Assembly: GCF_042654365.1 (NCBI RefSeq)
Contig: NZ_JBHSGG010000025.1
Span: forward strand, 23,075 to 87,074
Direction of reading: 5' to 3'
DNA length: 64,000 nt
Source: Coralloluteibacterium thermophilum
GTDB lineage: Bacteria; Pseudomonadota; Gammaproteobacteria; Xanthomonadales; Xanthomonadaceae
Part shown: positions 1-8,071 of the stretch, piece by piece
Position numbering within the stretch: position 1 is the first letter of the stretch
How the letters are laid out: each line of letters opens with the position of its first letter
Position numbers and translations under genes: made by a program
Notes under the pieces: generated by a model
What the model was told of the DNA's origin: nothing
The model's input: only the letters and a program-made list of their open reading frames with translations
Databases searched by the model: none

Positions 1-803
1 ACCTCCCGCAGGCCGGCGGGGGTCGCCATCGCCCCGTAGGTCAGGTCTCTGCCGGCGGACGCCGCATCCCACGGCCGGCCGTCGGGTGCGCCGAGCAGCT
101 GCAGCAGGCGGACGTTGCCGCGCGCAGGACCGAGGCGCGCCCGCAGCGCGCGCAGGTTCGCGACCTCGAAGGACTGGATCCACACCGGCGCCCGACGCGT
201 GTAGGGATGCGCCTGGATGGCGTCGAGCAGGGCGTCCTCCATCGGCAGGCCGATCGAGGCGAAGTAGCTGCCGTGCTTGATCTCCGGCACCAGGCCGATG
301 GTGCGCCCCTCGCGTTCGGCGGCCTCCGCGACCAGCGCGACGATCTCCTCCCAGGTCGGGACCTCGTAGCGGCCGTCGTGGTCGGTGGGACGCAGCTGCG
401 GGATGCGCTCGCGCGCGCGCAGCGTCTTCAGCTCGGCGAGGGTGAAGTCCTCGGTGAACCAGCCGGTGACCGGCGCACCGTCGATCGTGCGGGTGGTGCG
501 TCGCGACGCGAACTCCGGCCGCTCGCCGACGTCGGTGGTCCCGCCGATCTCGTTCTCGTGGCGCGCGACCAGCATGCCGTCGCGGGTCATGACCAGGTCC
601 GGCTCGACCATGTCCGCACCCAGCGCGATGGCGACGCGGTAGGCCTCCAGCGTGTGCTCGGGGCGTTCGGCGCTGTGCCCGCGATGGGCGATGACCAGGG
701 CGCCTGCGGCGGGCGGCGCGGGTGCGGGCGCCGGCGCGGCGGCGCAGCCGGCGAGGGCGGCGAGGGCGGCGAGGATCACGAGGAAGGACAGGCGCATCGG
801 CAT
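1..803 (-). CDS. glpQ: Glycerophosphodiester phosphodiesterase, lipoprotein (C-terminus outside window)
   Basis: Hydrolyses glycerophosphodiesters to glycerol-3-phosphate and an alcohol. A hydrophobic leader ends in the lipobox LAGC (Cys about residue 20), so the protein is probably a lipoprotein. A Pro/Ala spacer follows, then the family core: HRGHSAERPEHT from about residue 40 (His-Arg-Gly plus catalytic region) and VEPDLVMTRDG (metal-binding Glu/Asp near residue 69), later LVPEIKHG. This is the GDPD TIM-barrel order. About 267 codons are visible and the frame is still open at base 1, so the C-terminus lies outside. The start could be 803 or the Met at 797; neither has a strong ribosome site. 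It lies 62 bases downstream of ppc on the same strand and may be read through from it. Family assignment is secure; substrate specificity is inferred. Confidence 0.85.
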   Translation of the reverse strand, partial: MPMRLSFLVILAALAALAGCAAAPAPAPAPPAAGALVIAHRGHSAERPEHTLEAYRVAIALGADMVEPDLVMTRDGMLVARHENEIGGTTDVGERPEFASRRTTRTIDGAPVTGWFTEDFTLAELKTLRARERIPQLRPTDHDGRYEVPTWEEIVALVAEAAEREGRTIGLVPEIKHGSYFASIGLPMEDALLDAIQAHPYTRRAPVWIQSFEVANLRALRARLGPARGNVRLLQLLGAPDGRPWDAASAGRDLTYGAMATPAGLRE

Positions 804-865
804 GAACCGGGCAGTGGACCGCCTCCCATTCCAGCGCAGCCATCCTGCACGCGCATGACGGCGGC

Positions 866-3598
866 TCAGCCGGTGTTCTGCACGCCGGCGGCGATGCCGT
901 TGACGGTCGCCACCAGGGCCTCGAACAGCTCGCCGTCCTCGGGCCGGTCCTGCGCGCGCCAGCGCGCGAGCAGGTCGACCTGCAGCAGGCTGATCGGATC
1001 GACGTAGGGATTGCGCAGGCGGATCGACTCGCGCAGGCGGCGATCGCCGGCGAGGATCTCCTCGCTGCGCTTGATCGCGAGGATGCCGTCGCGGGTGCGC
1101 CGGAACTCCTCGCCGATGCGCGGGAAGAACCCGTCGTGCAGGTCGCCGGCCAGCAGCGAGTAGCGCTCGAAGATGCCCAGGTCGGACTTGGCCAGCACCA
1201 TCTCCACGTCGTCGAGCAGGGTGCCGAAGAAGGCCCAGTCCTGCGCCATCTCGGCGAGCGCGTCGATGCCGTGGCGCGCGATCGCCCGCTCCAGCGCGTG
1301 GCCGACGCCGTACCAGCCGGTGAGCCCGGCGCGGTTCTGCGACCACGCGAACACCCACGGGATGGCACGCAGGCTCTGCACGCCGCCGCTGCCGCCGCGC
1401 TTCGAGGGCCGGGAACCGATGCGCAGGCGCTGGATCACGTCGATCGGGGTCGCCGCCTGGAAGTAGTCGGGGAAGCCCGCGGTGTCGTAGACCAGATCGC
1501 GGTAGCAGGCACGGGCATCGCGCGCGAGCTCGGCGGCGATCGCCTTCCAGCCCGCCTCGCGCGCGTCCGCCGGCCGCGGGCGCAGGGTCGCGCGCAGCAC
1601 CGCGCCGGTGGCCTGTTCGAGGTTGCGCAGCGCGATGGCGCGGATGCCGTACTTGCGGTGGATGACCTCGCCCTGCTCGGTCAGGCGCAGCACGCCGTCC
1701 ACCGAGCCGCGCGGCGCCGCGATCACCGCGCGCTCGGTCTTGCCGCCGCCGCGGCTCGCGGAACCGCCCCGGCCGTGGAAGAACTCGATCCGCACGCCGG
1801 CGTCCTGCGCCACCGCCGTGAGTTCGACCTGGGTGCGCTGCAGCGCCCAGCGCGAGGCGACGATGCCGCCGTCCTTGGCGCTGTCGGAGTAGCCGAGCAT
1901 CACCACCTGGCGGCCGCCGCGCGCATCCAGGTGGGCGCGGTAGACCGGGTCGGCGAACAGGGCGCGCATCACCGCCGGGGCGGCGTCGAGGTCGTCCACC
2001 GTCTCGAACAGCGGCGCCACGTCGAGCGGCACCTGCTCCTCTTCCACGCAGCCGGCGATGCGGGCCAGCGCCAGCACCGCGAGCGCGTCGGCGGCGCTGC
2101 GCGACATGCTGACGATGTAGGGGCCGAACGCTGCCGCGCCGTAGCGCCGGCGCGACTCGGCGACCGTGCGGAACACGTCCAGTGTGGCGGCGGCCTCGCC
2201 CGGCTGGGCGGCGGCCGGCGGCGCGGCGACGACGGCGTGCAGGCGCTCGACCCGCGCCTCGACCGGACGCGCGGCCCACTCCGCATCGCCCAGCAGCGCC
2301 GCCAGCGCCGCGTCGTGCACGGCGGAATCCTGGCGCAGGTCCAGCGCGGCGAGGTGGAAGCCAAAGGTGCGCGCGCGGCGCAGCACCCGGCGCAGGGTGA
2401 AGACGCCGGCGTGCTCCCCGCGGTTGGCGCACAGGCTGGTCTCGATCAGTTCGAGGTCGTGGACGAAGTCCTCGGCCGAGGGATAGCCCTGCGTGCGGTC
2501 GTCGGCGGTCGCGGTCAGGCGCGCGGCCATCAGCAGGAGCAGCACGCGGTAGGGCGTGTCGTCGTAGCGGGCCTTGATCCGCGCCGCGGCCTTGGGCAGC
2601 AGGCGACGGTAGCTGGCGAGGCGCTCGAGCACGCGCGCATCCACCTCGACCCGCGACAGCGACTGGGTCAGCAGCGCGGCCAGGTGCCGCAGGTCGCGCC
2701 GGTAGGCCTCGAGCACCTGCGCACGCTGGCCGGCGAGCGTGGCGGCGATGGTGTCGGCACCGACGTTGGGGTTGCCGTCCATGTCGCCGCCGACCCAGGA
2801 ACCGAAGGCCAGCACCTGCGGCACCCGTCCGCGCGCGGCCTCGCCCCAGGTCGTCGCGAGCGCATCGGCGAAGGCTTCCTGGAACACCGGCGCGACCTTG
2901 TAGAGCACGTCGGAGAGATAGAAGCTCACGTGCTCGAACTCGTCGGCCACGCTCGGCTTGTGCGGCGCGGTCTCGGCGGTCTGCCAGCCCGCGGTGAGCG
3001 CGGTGCGCATGCGCCCGAGCCCGGCGCGGCGCTCGGGCGGGGTCAGGGTGCGGTCGAGGTCCTCGACCAGCACGCGCACGATGTCCTGCTCCTTCTCGAG
3101 CAGGGCGCGGCGCACGGCCTCCGTCGGATGGGCGGTGAACACCGGCTCGATGCGCAGGCGCGTCGCCAGGGCGAGCATCTCGTCGAGGGTGACGCCCTCC
3201 TCGCGCAGCGCGGCCATCACCTGCAGCAGCGAGCCGGGCTGCGGGCTCGCGCCGCTGCGCTCGTAGTCGCGCCGGCGGCGGATGCGGTGCACCCGCTCGG
3301 CGAGGTTCACCGCCTGGAAATAGGTCGCGAACGCGCGCACCAGCGCCTCGGCGCGGTCCAGCGGGACGTCGTGCAGGCGCCCGGCGAGGGCGTCCAGCCC
3401 GGCACCGTCCTCGCGCCGCCGGATCGCCGCGACGCGCAGGGCCTCCACCTCGTCGAGGAAGTCCGGCCCGACCTGCTCGGCCAGGATCTCGCCCACCAGC
3501 GCGCCGAGGCGGTTCACGTCCTCGCGGAGGGGGCGGTCGGTGTCGGGAAGATCGATCTCGCGCAGCGGCGCGTCGGCGGGAAGGGTCGTCCGGGTCAT
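866..3598 (-). CDS. ppc: Phosphoenolpyruvate carboxylase
   Basis: Carboxylates phosphoenolpyruvate with bicarbonate to oxaloacetate, the anaplerotic entry into the TCA cycle; a cytosolic tetramer in known members. The 910-residue length is normal for bacterial enzymes. Signatures occur in the expected order: FTAHPTE (catalytic His about residue 156), GSWVGGDMDGNP (about 270-280), GYSDSAKDGG (about 580), FFHGRGGSASRGGG (about 620) and the C-terminal QNTG tail characteristic of this enzyme. The ATG at 3598 gives the expected N-terminus. The gene is monocistronic or leads into the glpQ-like gene 62 bases downstream. A palindrome-rich stretch and a divergent repeat-protein gene lie upstream. Long open frames on the opposite strand are codon-bias shadows. 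Confidence 0.97.
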   Translation of the reverse strand: MTRTTLPADAPLREIDLPDTDRPLREDVNRLGALVGEILAEQVGPDFLDEVEALRVAAIRRREDGAGLDALAGRLHDVPLDRAEALVRAFATYFQAVNLAERVHRIRRRRDYERSGASPQPGSLLQVMAALREEGVTLDEMLALATRLRIEPVFTAHPTEAVRRALLEKEQDIVRVLVEDLDRTLTPPERRAGLGRMRTALTAGWQTAETAPHKPSVADEFEHVSFYLSDVLYKVAPVFQEAFADALATTWGEAARGRVPQVLAFGSWVGGDMDGNPNVGADTIAATLAGQRAQVLEAYRRDLRHLAALLTQSLSRVEVDARVLERLASYRRLLPKAAARIKARYDDTPYRVLLLLMAARLTATADDRTQGYPSAEDFVHDLELIETSLCANRGEHAGVFTLRRVLRRARTFGFHLAALDLRQDSAVHDAALAALLGDAEWAARPVEARVERLHAVVAAPPAAAQPGEAAATLDVFRTVAESRRRYGAAAFGPYIVSMSRSAADALAVLALARIAGCVEEEQVPLDVAPLFETVDDLDAAPAVMRALFADPVYRAHLDARGGRQVVMLGYSDSAKDGGIVASRWALQRTQVELTAVAQDAGVRIEFFHGRGGSASRGGGKTERAVIAAPRGSVDGVLRLTEQGEVIHRKYGIRAIALRNLEQATGAVLRATLRPRPADAREAGWKAIAAELARDARACYRDLVYDTAGFPDYFQAATPIDVIQRLRIGSRPSKRGGSGGVQSLRAIPWVFAWSQNRAGLTGWYGVGHALERAIARHGIDALAEMAQDWAFFGTLLDDVEMVLAKSDLGIFERYSLLAGDLHDGFFPRIGEEFRRTRDGILAIKRSEEILAGDRRLRESIRLRNPYVDPISLLQVDLLARWRAQDRPEDGELFEALVATVNGIAAGVQNTG

Positions 3599-3684
3599 GG
3601 GCCGAGCCTAGCAGGCCGCGCGTCATGCGCTCCGCCCTCGCCTCGACCTGCTCGAAACGCGGCGGGAGTCACGCTTCACACGAC

Positions 3685-3717
3685 ACCCTAGGGTCGACCC
3701 CAGCTACGACTGGGGTC
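3685..3717. repeat. Stacked palindromes between ppc and the repeat-protein gene
   Basis: Three overlapping inverted repeats occupy 33 bases: ACCCTAGGGT (3685-3694), GGGTCGACCC (3691-3700) and GACCCCAG-6 nt-CTGGGGTC (3696-3717). They sit in the divergent intergenic region between ppc (start 3598) and the gene starting at 3767. They could be operators, a REP-like palindrome or alternative hairpins in a leader. The sequence does not decide among these. Confidence 0.4.
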
Positions 3718-3766
3718 AGGGGCGCTTACGCTGGCCCTTCGTATGCCCTCGCCCCGGAGGCATCGC

Positions 3767-5689
3767 ATGCTCATCGACAGGCTGATCGAGAGGAGCCCGC
3801 TCCTGAGCAGGGTGCTCGGGGGCAGCGGCGCAGCCAATCCGGGCCAGGGCCCGCAGTTCGGCGGCAGGCAGCCCCTGCGGGGGGCGGGGCTGACCGACGC
3901 GCTCAACCGTCTCGGCCTCACCACGCCGGCGGCAGGCAACAGGGGTGGCGCGCCTGGCGCCGTTGGAACGCCGGGTGCCCCCGGCGGCGGCCCCCCGGTC
4001 GCATTCCAGCCCCAGGTCGGCCCCGGCCACCCGCCCGCCCCCTTCGCCAACGGGCATGTGCTGCCCGCGCAGGCCGGCAATGGCGGCCCCCATGGGCCAC
4101 TGGGCCTGCTCCATGCACCGGGCCGCACGGCGCCCGCCCAGGGTGCGCCGCTGGTCCAGCCCGGGCACGGCTTGCCTACACCCGGCGGCGGCACCCTCGC
4201 GCTGCCCGTCCCGCCGGGCCTCGCACGTGCGATGCCCGCAGCGAACCCGCTCGCCCTGGCCCAACCGGGAACCGGACCGCTCCAAGCCCCGGGCCTGCCG
4301 GCGGGGGTGCCGGTCGCACGCGGGCTACCGTCGCCGGCAGCGGCGACGTCCGCGCCGATACCGATGGCCACGGGCCTGCCGGGTGCCGCAGCGTCCGGCC
4401 TCGGCCAGGGCATCGCGCAGACCGCGCAGCAGCTCGGCCAGACGGTACAGGGTCTGTTGCGGCCCGGGCAGGCATCGCCGCCGCCGATGCCGGCCGCACC
4501 CCAGCTTCCCGGCACGGCCGGGCCTGCCACCACCCTCGGCCAAGGCATCGCGCAAACCGCGCAGCAGCTCGGTCAGGCGGCGCAAGGCCTGTTGCGCCCC
4601 GGACAGGCAGCGCCGCCGCCGATGCCGGCCGCACCCCAGCTTCCCGGCACGACTGCACCCGCCACCGCCCTCGGTCAAGGGCTTGCCCACACCGCACAGC
4701 AGCTCGGCTCGCCCCCGCAGAGCCTGCTCCGCGCGGGGCAGCCCGCGACGCCGGCGACCACGCAGGCTGCGACCACGGCGGGCATGGCGGTACCCGGGCA
4801 GGCAGCGCCGACACAGCCGGCAACGACGCGCAACCTGCCGGGCGCGCCGGCGCAGGCCAGTCCGGCCTCGACCTCGACACCCTCCCAGGCCGCGCCGCCG
4901 ACGGGGATGCCACAGACGGCGCCACGCGCAGCCACTGCATCGCCGGTGCCCGCGAGCGCACAAACAACCGTCGCGCCAGGCACCGCGGGCACCACCGCCA
5001 CCGTCGCGCCGGTTCCTGCGCGCACGACGGCAGATGCGCCGCCCCCCGCCACTCCAACGGGCGAGGCCGCACGCAGCAGCGAATCCGCCAGCCTGCTCGA
5101 CCGCCTCGGTGCACTGCTGCGGCCCGGCGCGAACGCGCCGCAGGTTTCCCAGCCGGCCGCAAACGTCGCGGCCACCCCCGGCGGCGCCGAACAGGTCGCC
5201 GGCACCACCGTGCTCGCCCAGGCCGCGCAGGCCCCGGCCGCACGTGCGGACGCCCAGGCGCCGTTGCAGGGCACGACGGCCGAACAGCGCGCGCAGCGCG
5301 GCGACCAGATGGCGACGCCGGTGTACACGGCGGAAGGCCCCGGGCGCCGCCCGCTGCGGCGCCGGGTGCGGATGCTGCCTGCGACCATGACCCGCCTGCT
5401 GGTCGTGCTCGGCGAGAAGAGGGCCCTGCTTCTGCCGCAGGATGCCGACCCGAACCGCGACGTTCACCGCGCCGTGCAGCAGCTGTTCTGGGTCTTCGCG
5501 GTGACCGCCTACGGCTGCCTCGGCCTCGCGCTGCTGATGCTGCTGCCCGGGCTGCGCGACGGTGCGCCCACCAGCACGGCGGCCTCCGCCACCGGCACGG
5601 TCTCGCTGTTCATCGGCCTCGCCGCAGGCGCCGCCGCCTGGGTGCTCGCGCGGCGCGCGCTGCGGGCCTCGCGCAGGCCGGAGTCCTGA
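3767..5689 (+). CDS. Unrecognised Pro/Ala/Gln-rich protein with 45-residue repeats and two C-terminal membrane helices
   Basis: No family recognised. The 640-residue protein starts with a short amphipathic segment (MLIDRLIERSPLLSRVLGG). About 450 residues of Pro/Ala/Gly/Gln/Thr-rich low complexity follow, then a more ordered C-terminus with two hydrophobic helices (LFWVFAVTAYGCLGLALLMLL and SLFIGLAAGAAAWVLA, roughly residues 575-630) and a basic tail. Inside the low-complexity part is a tandem repeat of exactly 45 residues (LGQGIAQTAQQLGQ... LLRPGQ...PAAPQLPGT), two full units plus a partial third. The start at 3767 is chosen because GGAGG (3756-3760) lies 6 bases before it; an in-frame ATG at 3743 lacks such a site. 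There is no signal peptide, so an inner-membrane protein with a long cytoplasmic N-terminal arm is plausible. It converges on the UPF0149 gene, 9 bases away. Confidence 0.7.
   Translation: MLIDRLIERSPLLSRVLGGSGAANPGQGPQFGGRQPLRGAGLTDALNRLGLTTPAAGNRGGAPGAVGTPGAPGGGPPVAFQPQVGPGHPPAPFANGHVLPAQAGNGGPHGPLGLLHAPGRTAPAQGAPLVQPGHGLPTPGGGTLALPVPPGLARAMPAANPLALAQPGTGPLQAPGLPAGVPVARGLPSPAAATSAPIPMATGLPGAAASGLGQGIAQTAQQLGQTVQGLLRPGQASPPPMPAAPQLPGTAGPATTLGQGIAQTAQQLGQAAQGLLRPGQAAPPPMPAAPQLPGTTAPATALGQGLAHTAQQLGSPPQSLLRAGQPATPATTQAATTAGMAVPGQAAPTQPATTRNLPGAPAQASPASTSTPSQAAPPTGMPQTAPRAATASPVPASAQTTVAPGTAGTTATVAPVPARTTADAPPPATPTGEAARSSESASLLDRLGALLRPGANAPQVSQPAANVAATPGGAEQVAGTTVLAQAAQAPAARADAQAPLQGTTAEQRAQRGDQMATPVYTAEGPGRRPLRRRVRMLPATMTRLLVVLGEKRALLLPQDADPNRDVHRAVQQLFWVFAVTAYGCLGLALLMLLPGLRDGAPTSTAASATGTVSLFIGLAAGAAAWVLARRALRASRRPES
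4400..4740 (+). repeat. In-frame 135-bp tandem repeat
   Basis: Unit starts (CTCGG) are at 4400, 4535 and 4670, an exact 135-base period equal to 45 codons. The first two units are highly similar across their whole length, including CCGCCGATGCCGGCCGCACC. The third is diverged after about 70 bases. The repeat is internal to the Pro/Ala/Gln-rich gene and keeps its frame. Confidence 0.85.
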
Positions 5690-5698
5690 GGCGCGGAC

Positions 5699-6457
5699 TC
5701 AACCCGCGCCGTGGCACTTCTTGTACTTCTTCCCGCTGCCGCAGGGGCAGGGATCGTTGCGCCCGGGGGCGGTCTCGCGGCGCACGGGGGCCGGACGCTG
5801 GTCGTGGATGCGCTGCAGGAACATGTCGTGCAGCATCTCCGGCAGGTCGTCGGCCAGGTCGAAGCGCTCGGCGAGCGACAGCACGTCGGCCTCGTCGGCA
5901 CCCACCTCGCGCGCGTGTTCGGCATTCACCAGGGCCAGGCGCGAGATCACCAGGACGTCGTTGGCGATGTCCTCGTGCGCGTCGAGCCAGGCATCCCACG
6001 CCTCGGCGCGCAGTTGCGTGCCGTGCAGGAAGCCGCCCGCCCAGGCCGAGGCGTAGGGGAAGTCGGCCGGCAGCCCGGCCAGCGGATCGTCCGCATCCGG
6101 CGCGACCGTCTCGGCCTCCTCGGGCAGGCCGAGGAAGGGATGCGCGGCGTCGCGTCCACCGGGACGTTCGTCCGGGGCCACCGCGATGCGGCGCAGGATC
6201 TGCGCCTCCAGGCGCGCGATCAGCGCCTGCGCCTCCTCGGTCTGGCGGGCGTCGCGCCGGGGCGTGGACGTGCCCCAGACGGCGGGCAGGTAGTCCTCCG
6301 CCGTCAACGCGACCGGCCCGGCGAGCACGGCCGACAGGAAGCCGTCGAGCATCTCCAGCCCGATGATGCCGTCCGCGGGATCGGCGCAGCGGTCGAGCAG
6401 CAGGTCGAGGCGGTCGAGCTCGGCATCGTCGAGCGGAAGGTCGTTGGCGCGGGTCAT
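5699..6457 (-). CDS. UPF0149 (YgfB/YecA) family protein with C-terminal SEC-C zinc motif
   Basis: A 252-residue protein of two parts: an all-helical UPF0149 domain in roughly residues 1-190, and a C-terminal SEC-C zinc-binding tail, PCPCGSGKKYKKCHG, with ligands C-x-C-x8-C-H. The SEC-C tail is the one found on SecA and on YecA-type proteins. The biochemical role of UPF0149 proteins is not established. Its ATG (6457) is one base after the gshA stop codon (TGA at 6461-6459), so it is almost certainly co-transcribed and probably translationally coupled with gshA. Family call is secure from the SEC-C tail; function is open. Confidence 0.88.
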   Translation of the reverse strand: MTRANDLPLDDAELDRLDLLLDRCADPADGIIGLEMLDGFLSAVLAGPVALTAEDYLPAVWGTSTPRRDARQTEEAQALIARLEAQILRRIAVAPDERPGGRDAAHPFLGLPEEAETVAPDADDPLAGLPADFPYASAWAGGFLHGTQLRAEAWDAWLDAHEDIANDVLVISRLALVNAEHAREVGADEADVLSLAERFDLADDLPEMLHDMFLQRIHDQRPAPVRRETAPGRNDPCPCGSGKKYKKCHGAG

Positions 6458-6458
6458 G

Positions 6459-7823
6459 TCAGTAGGCGAACTCGTGGAAGACGGGATCCACCGAGCCGCC
6501 CCAGGCGCCGTGGAAGCGTTCGAGCTTGCGCTCGGCGGCGGTGACGCCGCTGCGGGCGACCTCGATCAGCGGTTCGAGGAAACCGGCCTCGTTGTCGCCG
6601 GAGGCGTTGAGGCGGGCGCGGCGGCTGAGTCCCGCGCCGGCGATCTCCAGGGCCGCCAGGGCGAGGTCCTGCACGCGGCCGCCGCGGAACGGCAGGGCCA
6701 GGGCGTGCTTCGGCACGCCGTCGCGCAGGGCGTGGCGCTCTTCGCGGGTGAAGTCCTTCACCAGGTCCCAGGCCGCGTCGAGCGCGGCGTCGTCGTAGAG
6801 CAGGCCGATCCAGAACGCGGGCAGCGCGCACAGGCGCTTCCACGGGCCGCCGTCGGCGCCGCGCATCTCCAGGAACTTCTTCAGCCGCACTTCGGGAAAG
6901 GCGGTGGTGAGGTGGTCGGACCAGTCGCGCAGGCTGGGGATCTCGCCCGGCAGCGGCGCCAGCCGCCCCGCCAGGAAGTCCCGGAAGTCCAGCCCCGCGC
7001 AGTCGACGTACTCGCCGCCGCGGTAGGCGAAGTACATCGGCACCTGCAGCATGTAGTCGACGTAGCGCTCGAAGCCGAAGCCGTCCTCGAACACGAAGTC
7101 GAGCATGCCCGTGCGGTGCGGGTCGGTGTCGGTCCAGATGTGCGAGCGGTAGCTGAGATAGCCATTGGGCCGCCCGTCGGCGAAGGGCGAGTCCGCGAAC
7201 AGCGCGGTGGCCACCGGCTGCAGCGCAAGGGCGACCCGGAACTTCTTCACCATGTCGGCCTCGTCGGCGAAGTCGAGGTTGACCTGCACCGTGCAGGTGC
7301 GGGTCATCATGTCGAGGCCGAGGCCGCCGACCTTCGGCATGTAGGCGCGCATGATCCGGTAGCGGCCCTTGGGCATCCACGGCATGTCCTCGCGGCGCCA
7401 CTTGGGCTGGAAGCCCATGCCGAGGAAGCCCAGGCCCAGCTCGCTGGCGACGGCCTTGACCTCGCGCAGGTGGGTCTCGGCCTCGCGGCAGGTCTGGTGC
7501 AGGTTCTCCAGCGGCGCGCCGGAGAGTTCGAGCTGCCCCGCGGGCTCCAGGCTCACGGAGGCGCCGTCCTTGGCCAGTGCGATGAGCGTGCCGTGCTCCT
7601 CGATGCGCTCCCAGCCGAAGCGGGTCAGGCCCTCGAGCATGGCGCGGATGCCGTTCTCGCCCTCGTAGGCGGGCGGACGCAGGTCGTCCAGGCGGAAGCC
7701 GAACTTCTCGTGCTCGGTGCCGATCCGCCACGCCTCGCGCGGCTTGCCGCCGGCGATGAGGTACTCCACCAGCTGGCGGCGGTCGGTGACGGGGATCTCG
7801 GATTCTTGGCTGGGACCGGACAC
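6459..7823 (-). CDS. gshA: Glutamate-cysteine ligase, plant/proteobacterial type
   Basis: First step of glutathione synthesis: ATP-dependent joining of glutamate and cysteine to gamma-glutamylcysteine, in the cytosol. The 454-residue protein shows the family's N-terminal stretch (TDRRQLVEYL, GTEHEKFGF), the central MPKGRYRIMRAYMP and TCTVQVNLDF segments, and RSHIWTDTDPHRTG, all typical of the plant/alpha- and xanthomonad-type ligase rather than E. coli GshA. The frame is open far upstream, so the start was set by homology to the usual N-terminus: GTG at 7823, preceded by a GAGGG-like site. It is followed after one base by the UPF0149 gene. The product should supply thiol buffering; no gshB is in the window. 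Confidence 0.93.
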   Translation of the reverse strand: MSGPSQESEIPVTDRRQLVEYLIAGGKPREAWRIGTEHEKFGFRLDDLRPPAYEGENGIRAMLEGLTRFGWERIEEHGTLIALAKDGASVSLEPAGQLELSGAPLENLHQTCREAETHLREVKAVASELGLGFLGMGFQPKWRREDMPWMPKGRYRIMRAYMPKVGGLGLDMMTRTCTVQVNLDFADEADMVKKFRVALALQPVATALFADSPFADGRPNGYLSYRSHIWTDTDPHRTGMLDFVFEDGFGFERYVDYMLQVPMYFAYRGGEYVDCAGLDFRDFLAGRLAPLPGEIPSLRDWSDHLTTAFPEVRLKKFLEMRGADGGPWKRLCALPAFWIGLLYDDAALDAAWDLVKDFTREERHALRDGVPKHALALPFRGGRVQDLALAALEIAGAGLSRRARLNASGDNEAGFLEPLIEVARSGVTAAERKLERFHGAWGGSVDPVFHEFAY

Positions 7824-8071
7824 GCGCGGGCGCCCTCGCTTGGGGCCCGCAATGATGGGGGCAGGCGGGGGGATGGGAAAGGCCGATGGGCTACGCACAG
7901 CGTCCCGACGACCGAAACTATCGGCTCCCGCGGACAGGAGCCCGCGCGGGAGGCGGCGGCCACCGGGGTTCGCCTTTGCCCGCCCCGCGCGCGATGCTGC
8001 GACGCCCCTTGAGACTCCGGACACCCCATGCGGAACAGCCCGCCTCCACCCCGCCGCCCGAGCACCGCCCG

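Noticed and set aside
1136..3691. Long plus-strand open frame of about 850 codons opposite ppc
   Set aside because: It lies antisense to an unmistakable phosphoenolpyruvate carboxylase, has Gly/Arg/His-rich composition without motifs, and results from high-GC codon bias.
4400..4740. Possible CRISPR array
   Set aside because: The unit is 135 bases, in frame with a coding sequence, and has no spacer structure.
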